A stretch of DNA of 64,000 nucleotides from Bin127 sp965243235 (GTDB taxonomy: Bacteria > Chloroflexota > Dehalococcoidia > Lucifugimonadales > Lucifugimonadaceae), in NCBI GenBank assembly GCA_965243235.1, contig CBDEUI010000004.1:1054001-1118000 (forward strand), written 5' to 3'. Position 1 is the stretch's first letter; every line of letters starts with the position of its first letter. Of this stretch, positions 53,266 through 62,202 are shown piece by piece. The notes beneath the pieces were generated by a model, which had not been told where the DNA came from, did no database searches, and saw nothing but the letters and a program-made list of their open reading frames with translations. Position numbers and translations under genes: made by a program.

Positions 53266-53310
53266 GCCGATTTAGCTTAGTGGTAATCATACACCGATGG
53301 TCGAATCCCT
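53266..53310 (+). pseudogene. Possible tRNA remnant
   Basis: GCCGATT at 53266 is followed by a box A-like TAGCTTAGTGG (53273-53283) and a box B-like GGTCGAATCC (53299-53308), but no anticodon arm or complementary acceptor strand fits between and after them. It may be a deleted tRNA, or chance. Confidence 0.25.
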
Positions 53311-53413
53311 TTGGAATGATATTGCTTGACCAATCGTCGGGAATCGCTGCCACATTCGCTTCTGTAGACTCGTTGGCAACTGACAAGAGTTCTTAGGCAC
53401 AGGATGGTTAAAA

Positions 53414-54346
53414 ATGGATGCGATGCGGTTCGATGGGATCCACTTCATGATGCCGACACCGTTTGGACCAGACGATTCGGTCGACACGAGTTCGATCGCC
53501 CGCTTGGTTGAAACAGCGGCTGGTGCGGGTTGCACTGGGGTCGTCACACTTGGTGTGATGGGAGAGGCTCATCGCCTCAACGATGCCGAACGCGCTCCGA
53601 TAATCGATGCGGTGGTAGCGGCGTGTGACGGTCGATTGACGGTAACGGTTGGGGTTAGTGGTCAGAGCGGGGCACAGGGAGCCGATCGCGTCCGAGAGGC
53701 ACAAAGCATCGGTGCCACTGCGGCGATGGCGTCGCCGCCCAATTTGGCTAAACCGAACGATAACGCGGTGTTTGCGTACTATGAGGCGATCGACGATGCG
53801 ACCGAGATCCCAATTGTGGTGCAGGATCTACCGGAGCAGACGGGTGTGCACATGTCTCCTGATTTCATCGCTAAGTTGAATTCGGAGCTTGCGAACGCCA
53901 AGTATCTCAAGCTGGAGGATCCTCCGACGCCACCGAAAATCTCGACCGTTCGAGCTGCGACGAATGACAACATTGGTATCTTCGGGGGGCTTGGCGGTGC
54001 GTTCCTTTTCGAAGAGTTGCAGCGTGGGGCGGTTGGGACGATGACCGGTTTCGCGTATCCTGAGGCGTTGGTCAAGATCCACCGGCAGTTTGCAGATGGT
54101 GATGTTGAAGGTGCGCGCCAAACCTTCTACGGCTGGCTTCCGTTGATCAGATATGAGAACACTGCCGGGCTGAGTTTGTCGATTCGCAAGCACATCATGG
54201 CGAAGCGTGGCATGCTTGACTCGCCAGCGGTCAGGCCTCCGACGCCGGCGATCGACAGTCTGAGTATCGCGGAGTTGGACGACATAATGGGCGCGATGTC
54301 TTCGTTCATCGCCCGGGAAATCGGCGGTGCTGCGGTTGCGGCGTAA
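53414..54346 (+). CDS. DapA-family (NAL superfamily) aldolase without the usual Tyr
   Basis: This 310-residue TIM-barrel aldolase/lyase is of the dihydrodipicolinate synthase/N-acetylneuraminate lyase superfamily. The pyruvate-type Schiff-base Lys is K166 in YLKLEDPP. The GxTGE motif reads LGVMGE. The usual YNxP motif reads QDLP (137-140), so the proton-relay Tyr is replaced. It is therefore unlikely to be true DapA and could act on a hydroxy-keto acid or be another family member. Confidence 0.82.
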   Translation: MDAMRFDGIHFMMPTPFGPDDSVDTSSIARLVETAAGAGCTGVVTLGVMGEAHRLNDAERAPIIDAVVAACDGRLTVTVGVSGQSGAQGADRVREAQSIGATAAMASPPNLAKPNDNAVFAYYEAIDDATEIPIVVQDLPEQTGVHMSPDFIAKLNSELANAKYLKLEDPPTPPKISTVRAATNDNIGIFGGLGGAFLFEELQRGAVGTMTGFAYPEALVKIHRQFADGDVEGARQTFYGWLPLIRYENTAGLSLSIRKHIMAKRGMLDSPAVRPPTPAIDSLSIAELDDIMGAMSSFIAREIGGAAVAA

Positions 54347-54372
54347 TTGTCTGAACCGCGGATTACGCTGAT
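54347..54372 (+). repeat. 26-bp inverted-orientation repeat (copy 2)
   Basis: TTGTCTGAACCGCGGATTAC then GCTGAT, beginning right after the DapA-like stop codon; one mismatch to the copy at 22745-22770, in the opposite orientation. Confidence 0.7.
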
Positions 54373-54434
54373 CCCGGTTCAAGCCCGGTACATGGTTCTG
54401 TGGTGGTGGGCTTTTGATAGGTGAGTGGTGTATG

Positions 54435-54557
54435 AACCCCCTGCGTCTCGCTTCGCTGACCCCCTCTTAATCTCCCCCTGAGAGGGGGAGGGGAAGGGAT
54501 TTTGCTGACGCAAAAAAGGGAGGGAGATTCCTCGCTACGCTCGGAATGACAGGAAGG
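54435..54557. repeat. Palindromic intergenic repeat cluster
   Basis: A GTCTCGCTTCGCTGACCCCC stretch, then TCTCCCCCTGAGAGGGGGA, an AAAAAAGGGAGGGAGATTCC run, and TCGCTACGCTCGGAATGACA. The last unit is the reverse complement of the TGTCATTCCGAGCG element at about 23182. No coding potential. Confidence 0.7.
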
Positions 54558-55193
54558 CGCGTTCAATTCTCCCTTTCGGGGGAGATTTGTTCGAATGTTC
54601 GATATTCGAAGCATCGCCGCGTCTTTCGGATCGCGTCGATAAGTCGGTTTGAAAGTCAGTCAATAGTCCAGCACCGCCGCCGTCGCCAGACCGTCGGCCC
54701 TCCGGGGAGCATCTGAAAGACTGCCCCTCGTCATCGCTCGATTCACCCCTCTTGCTGGTGCTGTAGCCTCTTCCGTCCAGCGAAGCGGAAAGACGTTTGC
54801 CGGGTAGAAGGCCGTTCGCTCGAACCTTGAACGGGCATCCCCTGCGCCCCTCCCCTCTGGATTCCGGCTTTCGCCGGAATGACGGGATGGAGGCGGGAAT
54901 GTCCGTCTGGCTTGCTTTCATTGGCGGAGCCAGCATATGCTCCGCGTCCGAGCCCTACAGCTACAACGGTCTTCGTAACCGGATTTTTGGGAACGTTGCG
55001 CCCGTCTTTCTGGGCTTGTGGCGGGCACCGCCGGCGGGCGCCGTCAGCGCCCCGTGCACTCCCGCCCGTTGCCATACATCATTCAATTGTTCTTGCTACG
55101 TCTTAAAAGGTTTGCGCAGACCCGTCTCGACGCGGCGATTCTTCGTTTTCGTGGGCGCCGCTCCGATAAAAGGCGGATCGACGCTTAGTTGTT
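54558..55193 (-). ncRNA. Candidate structured non-coding RNA, copy 2
   Basis: Reverse-oriented copy of 23429-24070. The first hairpin (55184-55174 with 55165-55155) differs in sequence from copy 1 but retains pairing, with one T-G and one mismatch. In the body I see only a handful of differences over about 290 bases from CACGAAAACGAAGAATCG to the GNRA-capped hairpin. The 3' end keeps the TTCGA/TCGAA helix with a wholly different 11-base loop, and the CTCCC/GGGAG hairpin. Frames in this copy (for example one starting ATGGCAACGGGCGGG) shift relative to copy 1, so coding is unlikely. It lies between the DapA-like gene and the zinc-ribbon gene. Confidence 0.7.
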
Positions 55194-55221
55194 ATATTAC
55201 TACAGATGTTGCGAAAGTCAA
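55194..55221 (-). promoter_or_regulatory. Sigma-70-type promoter of ncRNA candidate, copy 2
   Basis: On the minus strand: TTGACT (55221-55216), 16-base spacer, TAATAT (55199-55194). The spacer is different from copy 1 except near its 3' end, while hexamers and spacing are kept. Confidence 0.75.
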
Positions 55222-55261
55222 GTGTGAACTGGGGATTTAGGGATTGGCGGGATGGCCCCGC

Positions 55262-55375
55262 CCTTTCGTCCCGTTTCACCCTCTCCCTGACCCTCTCCCA
55301 TCAAGGGAGAGGGGATGCGGACCACCCTCTGCCCCTCTGGATACTCGCCTGCGCGGGTATGACGGGGGTGTGGAT
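55262..55375. repeat. Palindromic repeats (inverted modules)
   Basis: TCACCCTCTCCCTGACCC, then CCCTCTCCCATCAAGGGAGAGGG, followed by CCCCTCTGGATACTCGCCTG and CGCGGGTATGAC, a diverged reverse of module A. Nothing coding is seen from here to 55507. Confidence 0.7.
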
Positions 55376-55507
55376 CGTAGGGTGGATTTTGCGATGGCTC
55401 GGGGATGAGAAGCCTCGTTGGTTGAAAAGGGGTAAGATAGGCACTAAACGCGGATCGCTTATGTGTGTTTCTAGCGATCACTCACGGCAGCGCACGGTTT
55501 CACTTCG

Positions 55508-56269
55508 ATGTCGAATTCGACACAAGACGGCAACCCCGACAACGCCTCGAAAACGATCTATTGTATGCACTGTGGGACGGCAGCGTCTGTTGACGACTAT
55601 GCATGTGACCGGTGTGGGGAACGCGTGTACGTTCCAGACCCATCTCGTGTGCCACCCTTAGGTTTCACGAGCTGTCAAGCGTGTTCGTCAGTAAACGAGG
55701 CACATGCTTCCTACTGTGCGGCGTGTGCGGTTGAGATTGACCAATCGGCTCGCATTTCCCCGGATGGTGCTGCCGGTACCCGGAGCGGAGGTGTTGAGTC
55801 ATTTGGTAGCCGATCAGGTGGCGATGATGCAAGATCGGATAGCGGTCGCGGCGGTGGGTACAGAATCGGAACTGGTTCGTTTCGTCCTAGTCAATGGGGA
55901 TTGCCGAGGCGCACGAGACCCTCGAGAGGAGAAGAAGACCAGACCCCTGAGGAGATCCAGCGGTGGAACTGGTCAGCGTTCATCCTTGGGCCGATTTGGG
56001 GGTTGGTACACGGTATCTGGTGGTCGGCGCTGGGTTTTCTGCCGCTTCTGCCATTCTTACCGCTGACGTTCCGTTTCATCGGCTACGTCGTTCTGGTGGG
56101 GGTGATGCTGATCCTTGGCCTGAAGGGCAACGAGATGGCATGGCGAGCGCGCCAGTGGGATTCAGCGGAAAAGTTCCTAGCGGTTCAGCAACGTTGGGCG
56201 ACTTGGAGCATCGTATTTGCGATCGGTGCCTTGGTCGCTTTTATCTTGTTCCTACTCGGTCAAGGCTAG
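55508..56269 (+). CDS. Double zinc-ribbon membrane protein (DUF2628-like)
   Basis: This 253-residue protein has two N-terminal zinc ribbons: CMHCGTAASVDDYACDRCG and CQACSSVNEAHASYCAAC. A Ser/Gly-rich disordered linker follows, then a membrane domain with WNWSAFILGPIWGLVHGIWW, two further hydrophobic stretches and GNEMAWRARQWDSAEKFLAVQQRWATWS. The latter resembles DUF2628-type membrane modules. The function is unknown. Its last 18 bases overlap the convergent GNAT gene. Confidence 0.78.
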   Translation: MSNSTQDGNPDNASKTIYCMHCGTAASVDDYACDRCGERVYVPDPSRVPPLGFTSCQACSSVNEAHASYCAACAVEIDQSARISPDGAAGTRSGGVESFGSRSGGDDARSDSGRGGGYRIGTGSFRPSQWGLPRRTRPSRGEEDQTPEEIQRWNWSAFILGPIWGLVHGIWWSALGFLPLLPFLPLTFRFIGYVVLVGVMLILGLKGNEMAWRARQWDSAEKFLAVQQRWATWSIVFAIGALVAFILFLLGQG

Positions 56270-56992
56270 ATAAGGCGTTGGATCGAACTGCAATTTGGTC
56301 TTGCCTCGAATGCTGAGGTAGCCGTTCCACCGGCGTATCAAAGATCGCTTGTACTCCAAGTTTGAGAAGGCTGGTGTGGACATGATGATCGCGTCTTCTC
56401 GATTGTCGTGGTAGTAGCGATGGCGTATGCCAACGTCGTTGAACCCGTACTTGCGATAGAGAGACCGCGCTGCGTTATTGGATTTTCGAACTTCCAAAGT
56501 TGCGTTCGCGGCACCGGTTTTCAATGCCTCAACGATGGTGGCAATCACGAGCAACTCGCCGATCCCGCGCCTACGCTCATTGGGATGAGTCGCGATCACA
56601 ACGATGTGGGCTTGGTCCAAGGCGGTCCAAATGCCGACCAGTCCGACCACGTTGTTCATAGTTTTCCGTGGCCCTAAGTTCCCGGAAGAAAACAACGATT
56701 TGATCCGACTTCGCCACCCGGTGTTGTTCGTCGGTGTGTATGTGTCGTCAGCAATCGGCTTCGCAGATGGAGATCTTGTCACGACGACGTATGTTGTTTT
56801 GTTGCGCCTGATGTCTCTGGCTACCGACGATCTGGGTGCTGAGTTTCCGAATGCGGCTTGAACGATGTGGTCGATCGCATTTGCGTCGGCAAGCGTCGCA
56901 TACCGTGCCATGTAGGGATTTTCACGGACCGCTGCGTCGCTGAATACAGGTGCTACTTCGGGAGCCGCAGTGCTGATGGATGGATTCGCCAT
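56252..56992 (-). CDS. GNAT family N-acetyltransferase (RimI-like)
   Basis: This 246-residue acetyl-CoA-dependent transferase has its core at VVGLVGIWTALDQAHIVVIATHPNERRRGIGELLVIATIVEALKTGA, with the acetyl-CoA loop RRRGIG, followed by LEVRKSNNAARSLYRKYGFNDVGIRHRYY as in RimI. An insert with TNNTGWRSRIKSLFSSGN (residues about 85-105) lies before the core, and about 35 residues follow. Protein N-terminal acetylation is possible; the substrate is unknown. Confidence 0.86.
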   Translation of the reverse strand: MANPSISTAAPEVAPVFSDAAVRENPYMARYATLADANAIDHIVQAAFGNSAPRSSVARDIRRNKTTYVVVTRSPSAKPIADDTYTPTNNTGWRSRIKSLFSSGNLGPRKTMNNVVGLVGIWTALDQAHIVVIATHPNERRRGIGELLVIATIVEALKTGAANATLEVRKSNNAARSLYRKYGFNDVGIRHRYYHDNREDAIIMSTPAFSNLEYKRSLIRRWNGYLSIRGKTKLQFDPTPYLALTE

Positions 56993-57123
56993 GGTTTTGT
57001 TTGAGGTGGCATGAACGCGTCGGGGCTTCGAGCACTTGGGTTCGGCCTCTTTCGCCGCCGCAACTCACTCGCACATATGACTCTAGCGCATTCGAGGAGT
57101 GGTTAAGACGGCCGCGTTACCCT

Positions 57124-57155
57124 ACCCCTGGATTCCGGCTTTCACCGGAATGACG
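57124..57155. repeat. Module A palindromic repeat (reverse orientation)
   Basis: CTGGATTCCGGCTTTCACCG then GAATGACGGG, the reverse complement of the GTCATTCC..GCGAAAGCCGGAATCCAG element, in the gap before the ABC exporter pair. Confidence 0.75.
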
Positions 57156-57250
57156 GGTGTTTCACATGGTCTTCGGAATCGACGAAGTGACCAACAAGAT
57201 GCAACGAACTGCGTTGTCTGCTTTGAGTTGAGTCGTACAATCTGGTATCT

Positions 57251-59158
57251 ATGGTTTTCTTATTGAACCTGTTCAAGCGACTGACCATGCCGACGGCTGT
57301 GTCAGCCACGGCTCCTGCTGCTGGAACTGCGCCTAAGGAGGACGCGGATTCGACTGGCGGGAGTTTTCACGTGTTGATGCGCATAGTGCGCATGGCGTTT
57401 GACTATCCGTGGCTCTTGGCACTCGGCTTGGTATTCATCGTCGGCGCTTCTGTCTTCCAACTCTTCATACCGCTGTTGATCGGTGATGGTGTGGACACGG
57501 TGGAGGAAGTTTTCACATCGCCCGATGCAGATACCGATGCTCTCCGCCGCACACTATTGATGACCGCGGCGTTTCTGCTCGGTTCGGCGATCCTGCGTGG
57601 CCTGTTTACGTTTGGTCACATGTACATCAGCGAGAACGTTGCCCAACGGCTTGGTTATCGCTTGCGGATGCTCTACTACGAGAAGCTTCAACGTCTCAGC
57701 TTCGCGTACCACGACCGCGTCCACACTGGCGACCTCCTGACCCGGGGTCTCCTTGATATCGAAGGTATCCGCGCTTTCGCGAGTCGGGGGCTTCTGCGCG
57801 TGGTCTACCTCGCAATCTTCGTCAGTACCGGCACCTTTTTGATGATGAGAGTCGATTGGGAGCTCGCTCTGATCAGCCTGAGCTTTGTGCCCGTCGCGGC
57901 ATGGCGTTCGATCGTTGCACGCCTGCAAACGTCCCGGGGATGGCGACTATACCAAGAAGAGATGGGACGCTTAACGAAGGTGATGGACGAGAACCTAAAG
58001 GGGATCCGTGTGGTCCGGTCGTTCTCTGCTGAACCGTACGAGATGGAGAAGTACGACAAGTCTTCCAACGAGGCATTCAATCGGGCCTTCCATTTGGTCG
58101 GGGTTCGTGCGAAAAACCTCTCGATCATCACCTTGGCATTCCTAGGCGTCATGTCTGTCGTCCTGCTGGTCGGCGGCCTTAAAGTCCTTGATGAAAACGA
58201 TCCGTTCTCGCTTGGACAGCTCGCGCAGTTCCTCGCGTTCATGTCGATCATGCAAAATCCAGTGCGCCAACTGGGCATGGTTGTCGCCGGATGGGCACAA
58301 GGCGCAACCTCGGGGAAACGACTTTTCGAGGTTCTAGACCAGGTCCCTGAGATCGATGACAAACCGGGCGCGAAAGACCTGGTCCTAACCGATGGTGCTC
58401 TCCGTTTCGAAAGCGTCGACTTCGCGTACATGGACGAGTACGGGGATGAACAGGTCCTCACGGACGTCTCGTTTGAAGCCCGACCTGGGCACACTATCGG
58501 GATCGTCGGGCCTCCTGGATCTGGCAAGTCGACTCTGGCGCATCTCATCCCGCGCTTCTATGACCCCATCGAGGGGCGCATACTGATAGACGACCAAGAC
58601 ATCTCGGATGTAACGCTGTCATCTCTCCGCCGAACCGTGGGCGTTGTGGAACAAGACACGTTCCTCTTCACTACGACTGTTGACAACAACGTCGCATACG
58701 GCGACCCGTGGGCTGAACATCGCAACATCGAAAGCGCCACTTCCCACGCTCAGATGAGCGAGTACGTTGAGAGACTCCCCGGCGGCTACGGCACCCTCAT
58801 CGGTGAACGTGGCGTGTCCCTCTCTGGCGGGCAAAGGCAACGGTTATCGATTGCCCGTAGCATCATGTTGCACCCGCAGATTATCGTCTTCGACGACTCC
58901 ACCGCGGCGATCGATGCTGCTACGGAGCAACGAATCAGAGCCGCTCTCCAAGAAGTAACCGCTGATCGGGCCACGATAATCATTTCCCACCGTCTCAGCT
59001 CGCTGATGCACGCGAATGAGATTCTCTTCCTCGAAGGGGGCAAGATCGTTGAGCGTGGGACCCACGCGGAACTGCTCGAACTTGGTGGGAAGTACCGAGA
59101 CCTTTACGAACTTCAAATCCGCCCCGAGGACGACGTTGATGTTGGAGGGGGTGTATAG
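57251..59158 (+). CDS. ABC exporter half-transporter, degenerate NBD
   Basis: This 635-residue type IV ABC exporter has six predicted transmembrane helices followed by an ATPase domain. Walker A GPPGSGKST lies near residue 420; Q-loop VVEQDTFLF; signature LSGGQRQR; Walker B IIVFDDSTAAID; H-loop ISHRL. The residue after the Walker B Asp is Asp instead of catalytic Glu, so this half lacks the usual general base. It is followed after 6 bases by a second half-transporter, so the two form a heterodimer. The substrate (drug or lipid-like) is unknown. Confidence 0.93.
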   Translation: MVFLLNLFKRLTMPTAVSATAPAAGTAPKEDADSTGGSFHVLMRIVRMAFDYPWLLALGLVFIVGASVFQLFIPLLIGDGVDTVEEVFTSPDADTDALRRTLLMTAAFLLGSAILRGLFTFGHMYISENVAQRLGYRLRMLYYEKLQRLSFAYHDRVHTGDLLTRGLLDIEGIRAFASRGLLRVVYLAIFVSTGTFLMMRVDWELALISLSFVPVAAWRSIVARLQTSRGWRLYQEEMGRLTKVMDENLKGIRVVRSFSAEPYEMEKYDKSSNEAFNRAFHLVGVRAKNLSIITLAFLGVMSVVLLVGGLKVLDENDPFSLGQLAQFLAFMSIMQNPVRQLGMVVAGWAQGATSGKRLFEVLDQVPEIDDKPGAKDLVLTDGALRFESVDFAYMDEYGDEQVLTDVSFEARPGHTIGIVGPPGSGKSTLAHLIPRFYDPIEGRILIDDQDISDVTLSSLRRTVGVVEQDTFLFTTTVDNNVAYGDPWAEHRNIESATSHAQMSEYVERLPGGYGTLIGERGVSLSGGQRQRLSIARSIMLHPQIIVFDDSTAAIDAATEQRIRAALQEVTADRATIIISHRLSSLMHANEILFLEGGKIVERGTHAELLELGGKYRDLYELQIRPEDDVDVGGGV

Positions 59159-59164
59159 CTAGCG

Positions 59165-61087
59165 ATGGCAACATCCGACACAACACAGGATCGCCCAGGC
59201 GACCAGTCATCTCGACCTAGGTGGGTGGATCACCGAGCGGCAAATCAAGAAGATCTCGACCAGCAGATCTTCAGCGCTGGTTACAACGGCGACGTCGTCC
59301 GGCGTTTCTTCAGATTTGTCAGCCCCTACCGCAATGTCCTGATCATCGGCATCATAGCGGTCGTAATCTTCGCGCTCTCCGTCCTCGCGCTTCCGTGGAT
59401 CATTCGGACCACTGTCAACGATGTCTTGGACATAACCCAGAGAGATGCGTCCAATGCCCGCAACATCCTCTTCATCATGGTTGGCCTCTTCTTCGGTGCC
59501 GTCGCCTTACACGTGATCGTCGGGTACATCCAAAACATCATCGTCGGGCGGATCGCTGAACACATCCTCATCGACCTTAGACGCGCGATGTACGAACACC
59601 TGCAACGCGTCTCGATGTCCTTTATGGACAAGACCGAGGTTGGACGAATGATGTCGCGGCTTCAGGGTGATGTCGCGGCGCTTCAGGAGTTCCTCGAAAC
59701 TGCCGTCATCAGCATCGGAGATTTCTTGCTACTTTTCGGCATCATGATCGCGATGCTCATCATGGACTGGCGTCTGGCTCTGCTGACGTTTGCCGTAGTT
59801 TCCACGCTCGCTATTGCACGGGCGGTGTGGCTCCCCATAGCACGTAGAGCATTCCTGTATTCCCGGCAAACCGCGTCTATCACGAGTGGGGCGCTGGCGG
59901 AAAACATCAACGGCGTCAGAGTAGTGCAGGGGATGAGCCGAGAGCATGTGAACCTCGATCTCTTCAAGGAGAAGGCCGACGAACAGCTTTGGGCTTCGAA
60001 ACGGGCTGCGCGGATCGGGCTTGTAATGATTGCCTTGGTTGACACCCTTTCCGGGTCTGCCATGGCGATCATCATCGTAGTAGGCGGGTCCTGGGTCATC
60101 GGCAACTCCCTCGAAATTGGTTCCATGATCGCCTTCATCCTCTACGTTCAACTCTTCTTCGACCCCATCCGCTCCATCACCATGCACTACGCCGTTTTCC
60201 AACGCGCCATGGCGTCCGGTGAACGCATCTTCGAAGTCCTCGATGTCCCAATCGATATCCAAGACAAAGAAGATGCCAAACCACTGGTCGATAACGACGG
60301 CTCCGTCGAATTCAAGAACGTCACCTTCGGGTATCTAGAAGATGAACCGATCCTGAAAAATATCAACTTCCGTGTGGAACCGGGTGAGACCGTTGCGCTT
60401 GTCGGTCCGACTGGCTCTGGCAAAACTAGCATCACGTCGTTGCTCCACCGCTTCTACGACATCTGGGAAGGCGAGATTCTAATCAGTGGAAAGGATGTCC
60501 GCGATGTAGAGCTCAGCACCCTCGGAAACAATATCGGCATGGTGCTCCAAGAGCCGTACCTGTTCTCCTCAACGGTCTACGAAAACATTCGCTACAACAA
60601 ACTCGATGCCACGCGCGAAGAGGTCGTCGCTGCTGCCAGAGCCGTTGGCGCGCACGAGTTCATCATGCGTCTGCCCAATGGCTATGACACTGAACTCGAA
60701 CAACGCGGCGGGAACCTGTCACTGGGTCAACGGCAATTAATCTCTTTTGCCAGAGCGATCGTCGCCGATACCAAGATTCTGATTCTCGACGAGGCGACGG
60801 CATCGATCGATAGTTATACTGAGCTGCTCATTCAGCAAGCGCTCGCGCGCCTGCTTGAAGACCGGACCGGTATCGTGATCGCGCACCGGCTTGCAACCAT
60901 CAGAGGCGCGGATCGCATCATCGTGCTGCAGAACGGCGAGATAATCGAGACTGGCAACCACGACGAACTCATCGCCCACGGCGGACTCTATGCACGGCTC
61001 TACTCGATGAACTACGCTTCGTTTGACGACATCCCGGACGAGTTGATCGCCGAAGCGATGGAATATTCCCGAACCGCCGCCACTTAG
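59165..61087 (+). CDS. ABC exporter half-transporter, consensus Walker B but altered signature
   Basis: This 640-residue partner of the preceding gene has a transmembrane domain, then an NBD with Walker A GPTGSGKTS near residue 414, Q-loop VLQEPYLF, Walker B ILILDEATASID with the catalytic Glu, and H-loop IAHRL. Its signature is LSLGQRQ instead of LSGGQ. This complements the upstream half: one composite site is consensus (this Walker B with the other's LSGGQ), the other degenerate, as in asymmetric heterodimeric exporters. Confidence 0.94.
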   Translation: MATSDTTQDRPGDQSSRPRWVDHRAANQEDLDQQIFSAGYNGDVVRRFFRFVSPYRNVLIIGIIAVVIFALSVLALPWIIRTTVNDVLDITQRDASNARNILFIMVGLFFGAVALHVIVGYIQNIIVGRIAEHILIDLRRAMYEHLQRVSMSFMDKTEVGRMMSRLQGDVAALQEFLETAVISIGDFLLLFGIMIAMLIMDWRLALLTFAVVSTLAIARAVWLPIARRAFLYSRQTASITSGALAENINGVRVVQGMSREHVNLDLFKEKADEQLWASKRAARIGLVMIALVDTLSGSAMAIIIVVGGSWVIGNSLEIGSMIAFILYVQLFFDPIRSITMHYAVFQRAMASGERIFEVLDVPIDIQDKEDAKPLVDNDGSVEFKNVTFGYLEDEPILKNINFRVEPGETVALVGPTGSGKTSITSLLHRFYDIWEGEILISGKDVRDVELSTLGNNIGMVLQEPYLFSSTVYENIRYNKLDATREEVVAAARAVGAHEFIMRLPNGYDTELEQRGGNLSLGQRQLISFARAIVADTKILILDEATASIDSYTELLIQQALARLLEDRTGIVIAHRLATIRGADRIIVLQNGEIIETGNHDELIAHGGLYARLYSMNYASFDDIPDELIAEAMEYSRTAAT

Positions 61088-61094
61088 CGTCGCC

Positions 61095-62189
61095 TTAGAG
61101 CAAAGAACGTTGTCCTGCGTCTGACGACTCGATTGGTGCCCCCACATGCACCATCCCTTGGGGTGTGGCTTTGCGTCCCTGCGGAGTACGCATGATGAAT
61201 CCGATCTTCAACAGGAACGGTTCCACGACATCTTCTAGGGTTTGGACCTCTTCGTTCGCTGATGCGGCGAGAGCGTTGATGCCAGCAGGGCCACCGCCGT
61301 AGTTCTTCGCTAGGGTCTCGAGATATAGCCGATCCAACCGGTCCAAGCCCAACTCGTCTACCCCTTCGACGTGCAACGCCTCCGCAGCAACGCCTGAATC
61401 AATCGTTCCATCCCCTCGCACCTGCGCAAAATCTCTTACGCGTCGCAAAAGATTATTCGCTATTCGTGGGGTCCCTCGCGACCTTTTAGCGATGACCTCG
61501 GCACCAGCTTCATCAATCGGAACCGACAAAATCATCGCTGACCGCTTCACTACTTGGGTGATCTCTTCGTCCGAGTAAAAGTCAAGGTGGTACGTCAAAG
61601 CGAAGCGTTCGCGCAATGGTGGACTCAGCATGCCCGCTCGTGTCGTGGACCCAATTAGCGTGAATTTCTGCAACGGCAAGTTGATGGTTTTGGCGAACGC
61701 TCCTGTGCCAGTGATGAAATCTACGCGGAAATCTTCCATCGCGGAATACAGATACTCCTCGACTGCATGAGACAGACGGTGTATTTCGTCGATGAAAAGG
61801 ACATCTCCGTGTTTCTGGTTGGAGAGTATTCCGACAACATCGGCTGGGCGTTCCAACGCAGGGCCTGACGTATGCACGAGAGTTGTGTCCATCTCGCGCG
61901 CTATGATCTGGGAGATCGTGGTCTTTCCCAGCCCTGGAGGTCCGTGAAATAGTGCGTGGTCGAGGGTGTCGCCGCGGTGTTTTGCGGCCTCGACTGCGAT
62001 CTGGATGCTGTTGACGACGTCGCGTTGTCCGATGTAGTCGGCAAAACGGCGAGGGCGCAGATCGTTCATGCCCGGTGAGTTAGAGTTGCGTTGCGCTCGA
62101 TCGCGCAGCAGTTCCGTTGCCCTTCGTTCGGCGCTCGAATCGGTGTCATTAGCGCCAGTAACGATACGCTCTCTCGCAGACTCTGCCAT
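61095..62189 (-). CDS. ruvB: Holliday junction branch-migration helicase RuvB
   Basis: This 364-residue AAA+ motor drives branch migration with RuvA. Signatures are LRPRRFADYIGQRDVV, Walker A HGPPGLGKTT, Walker B DVLFIDEIHRLSHAVEEYLYSAMEDF, GSTTRAGMLSPPLRERF and GTPRIANNLLRRVRDFAQ, with the C-terminal winged helix MRTPQGRKAT. It follows ruvA after 13 bases and ruvC before that. Confidence 0.96.
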   Translation of the reverse strand: MAESARERIVTGANDTDSSAERRATELLRDRAQRNSNSPGMNDLRPRRFADYIGQRDVVNSIQIAVEAAKHRGDTLDHALFHGPPGLGKTTISQIIAREMDTTLVHTSGPALERPADVVGILSNQKHGDVLFIDEIHRLSHAVEEYLYSAMEDFRVDFITGTGAFAKTINLPLQKFTLIGSTTRAGMLSPPLRERFALTYHLDFYSDEEITQVVKRSAMILSVPIDEAGAEVIAKRSRGTPRIANNLLRRVRDFAQVRGDGTIDSGVAAEALHVEGVDELGLDRLDRLYLETLAKNYGGGPAGINALAASANEEVQTLEDVVEPFLLKIGFIMRTPQGRKATPQGMVHVGAPIESSDAGQRSLL

Positions 62190-62202
62190 CAGATGACCAT
62201 GC

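Noticed and set aside
54797..55240. 147-residue plus-strand open frame antisense to the RNA candidate
   Set aside because: The matching frame in copy 1 shifts after CYVLKG, so there is no conserved protein.
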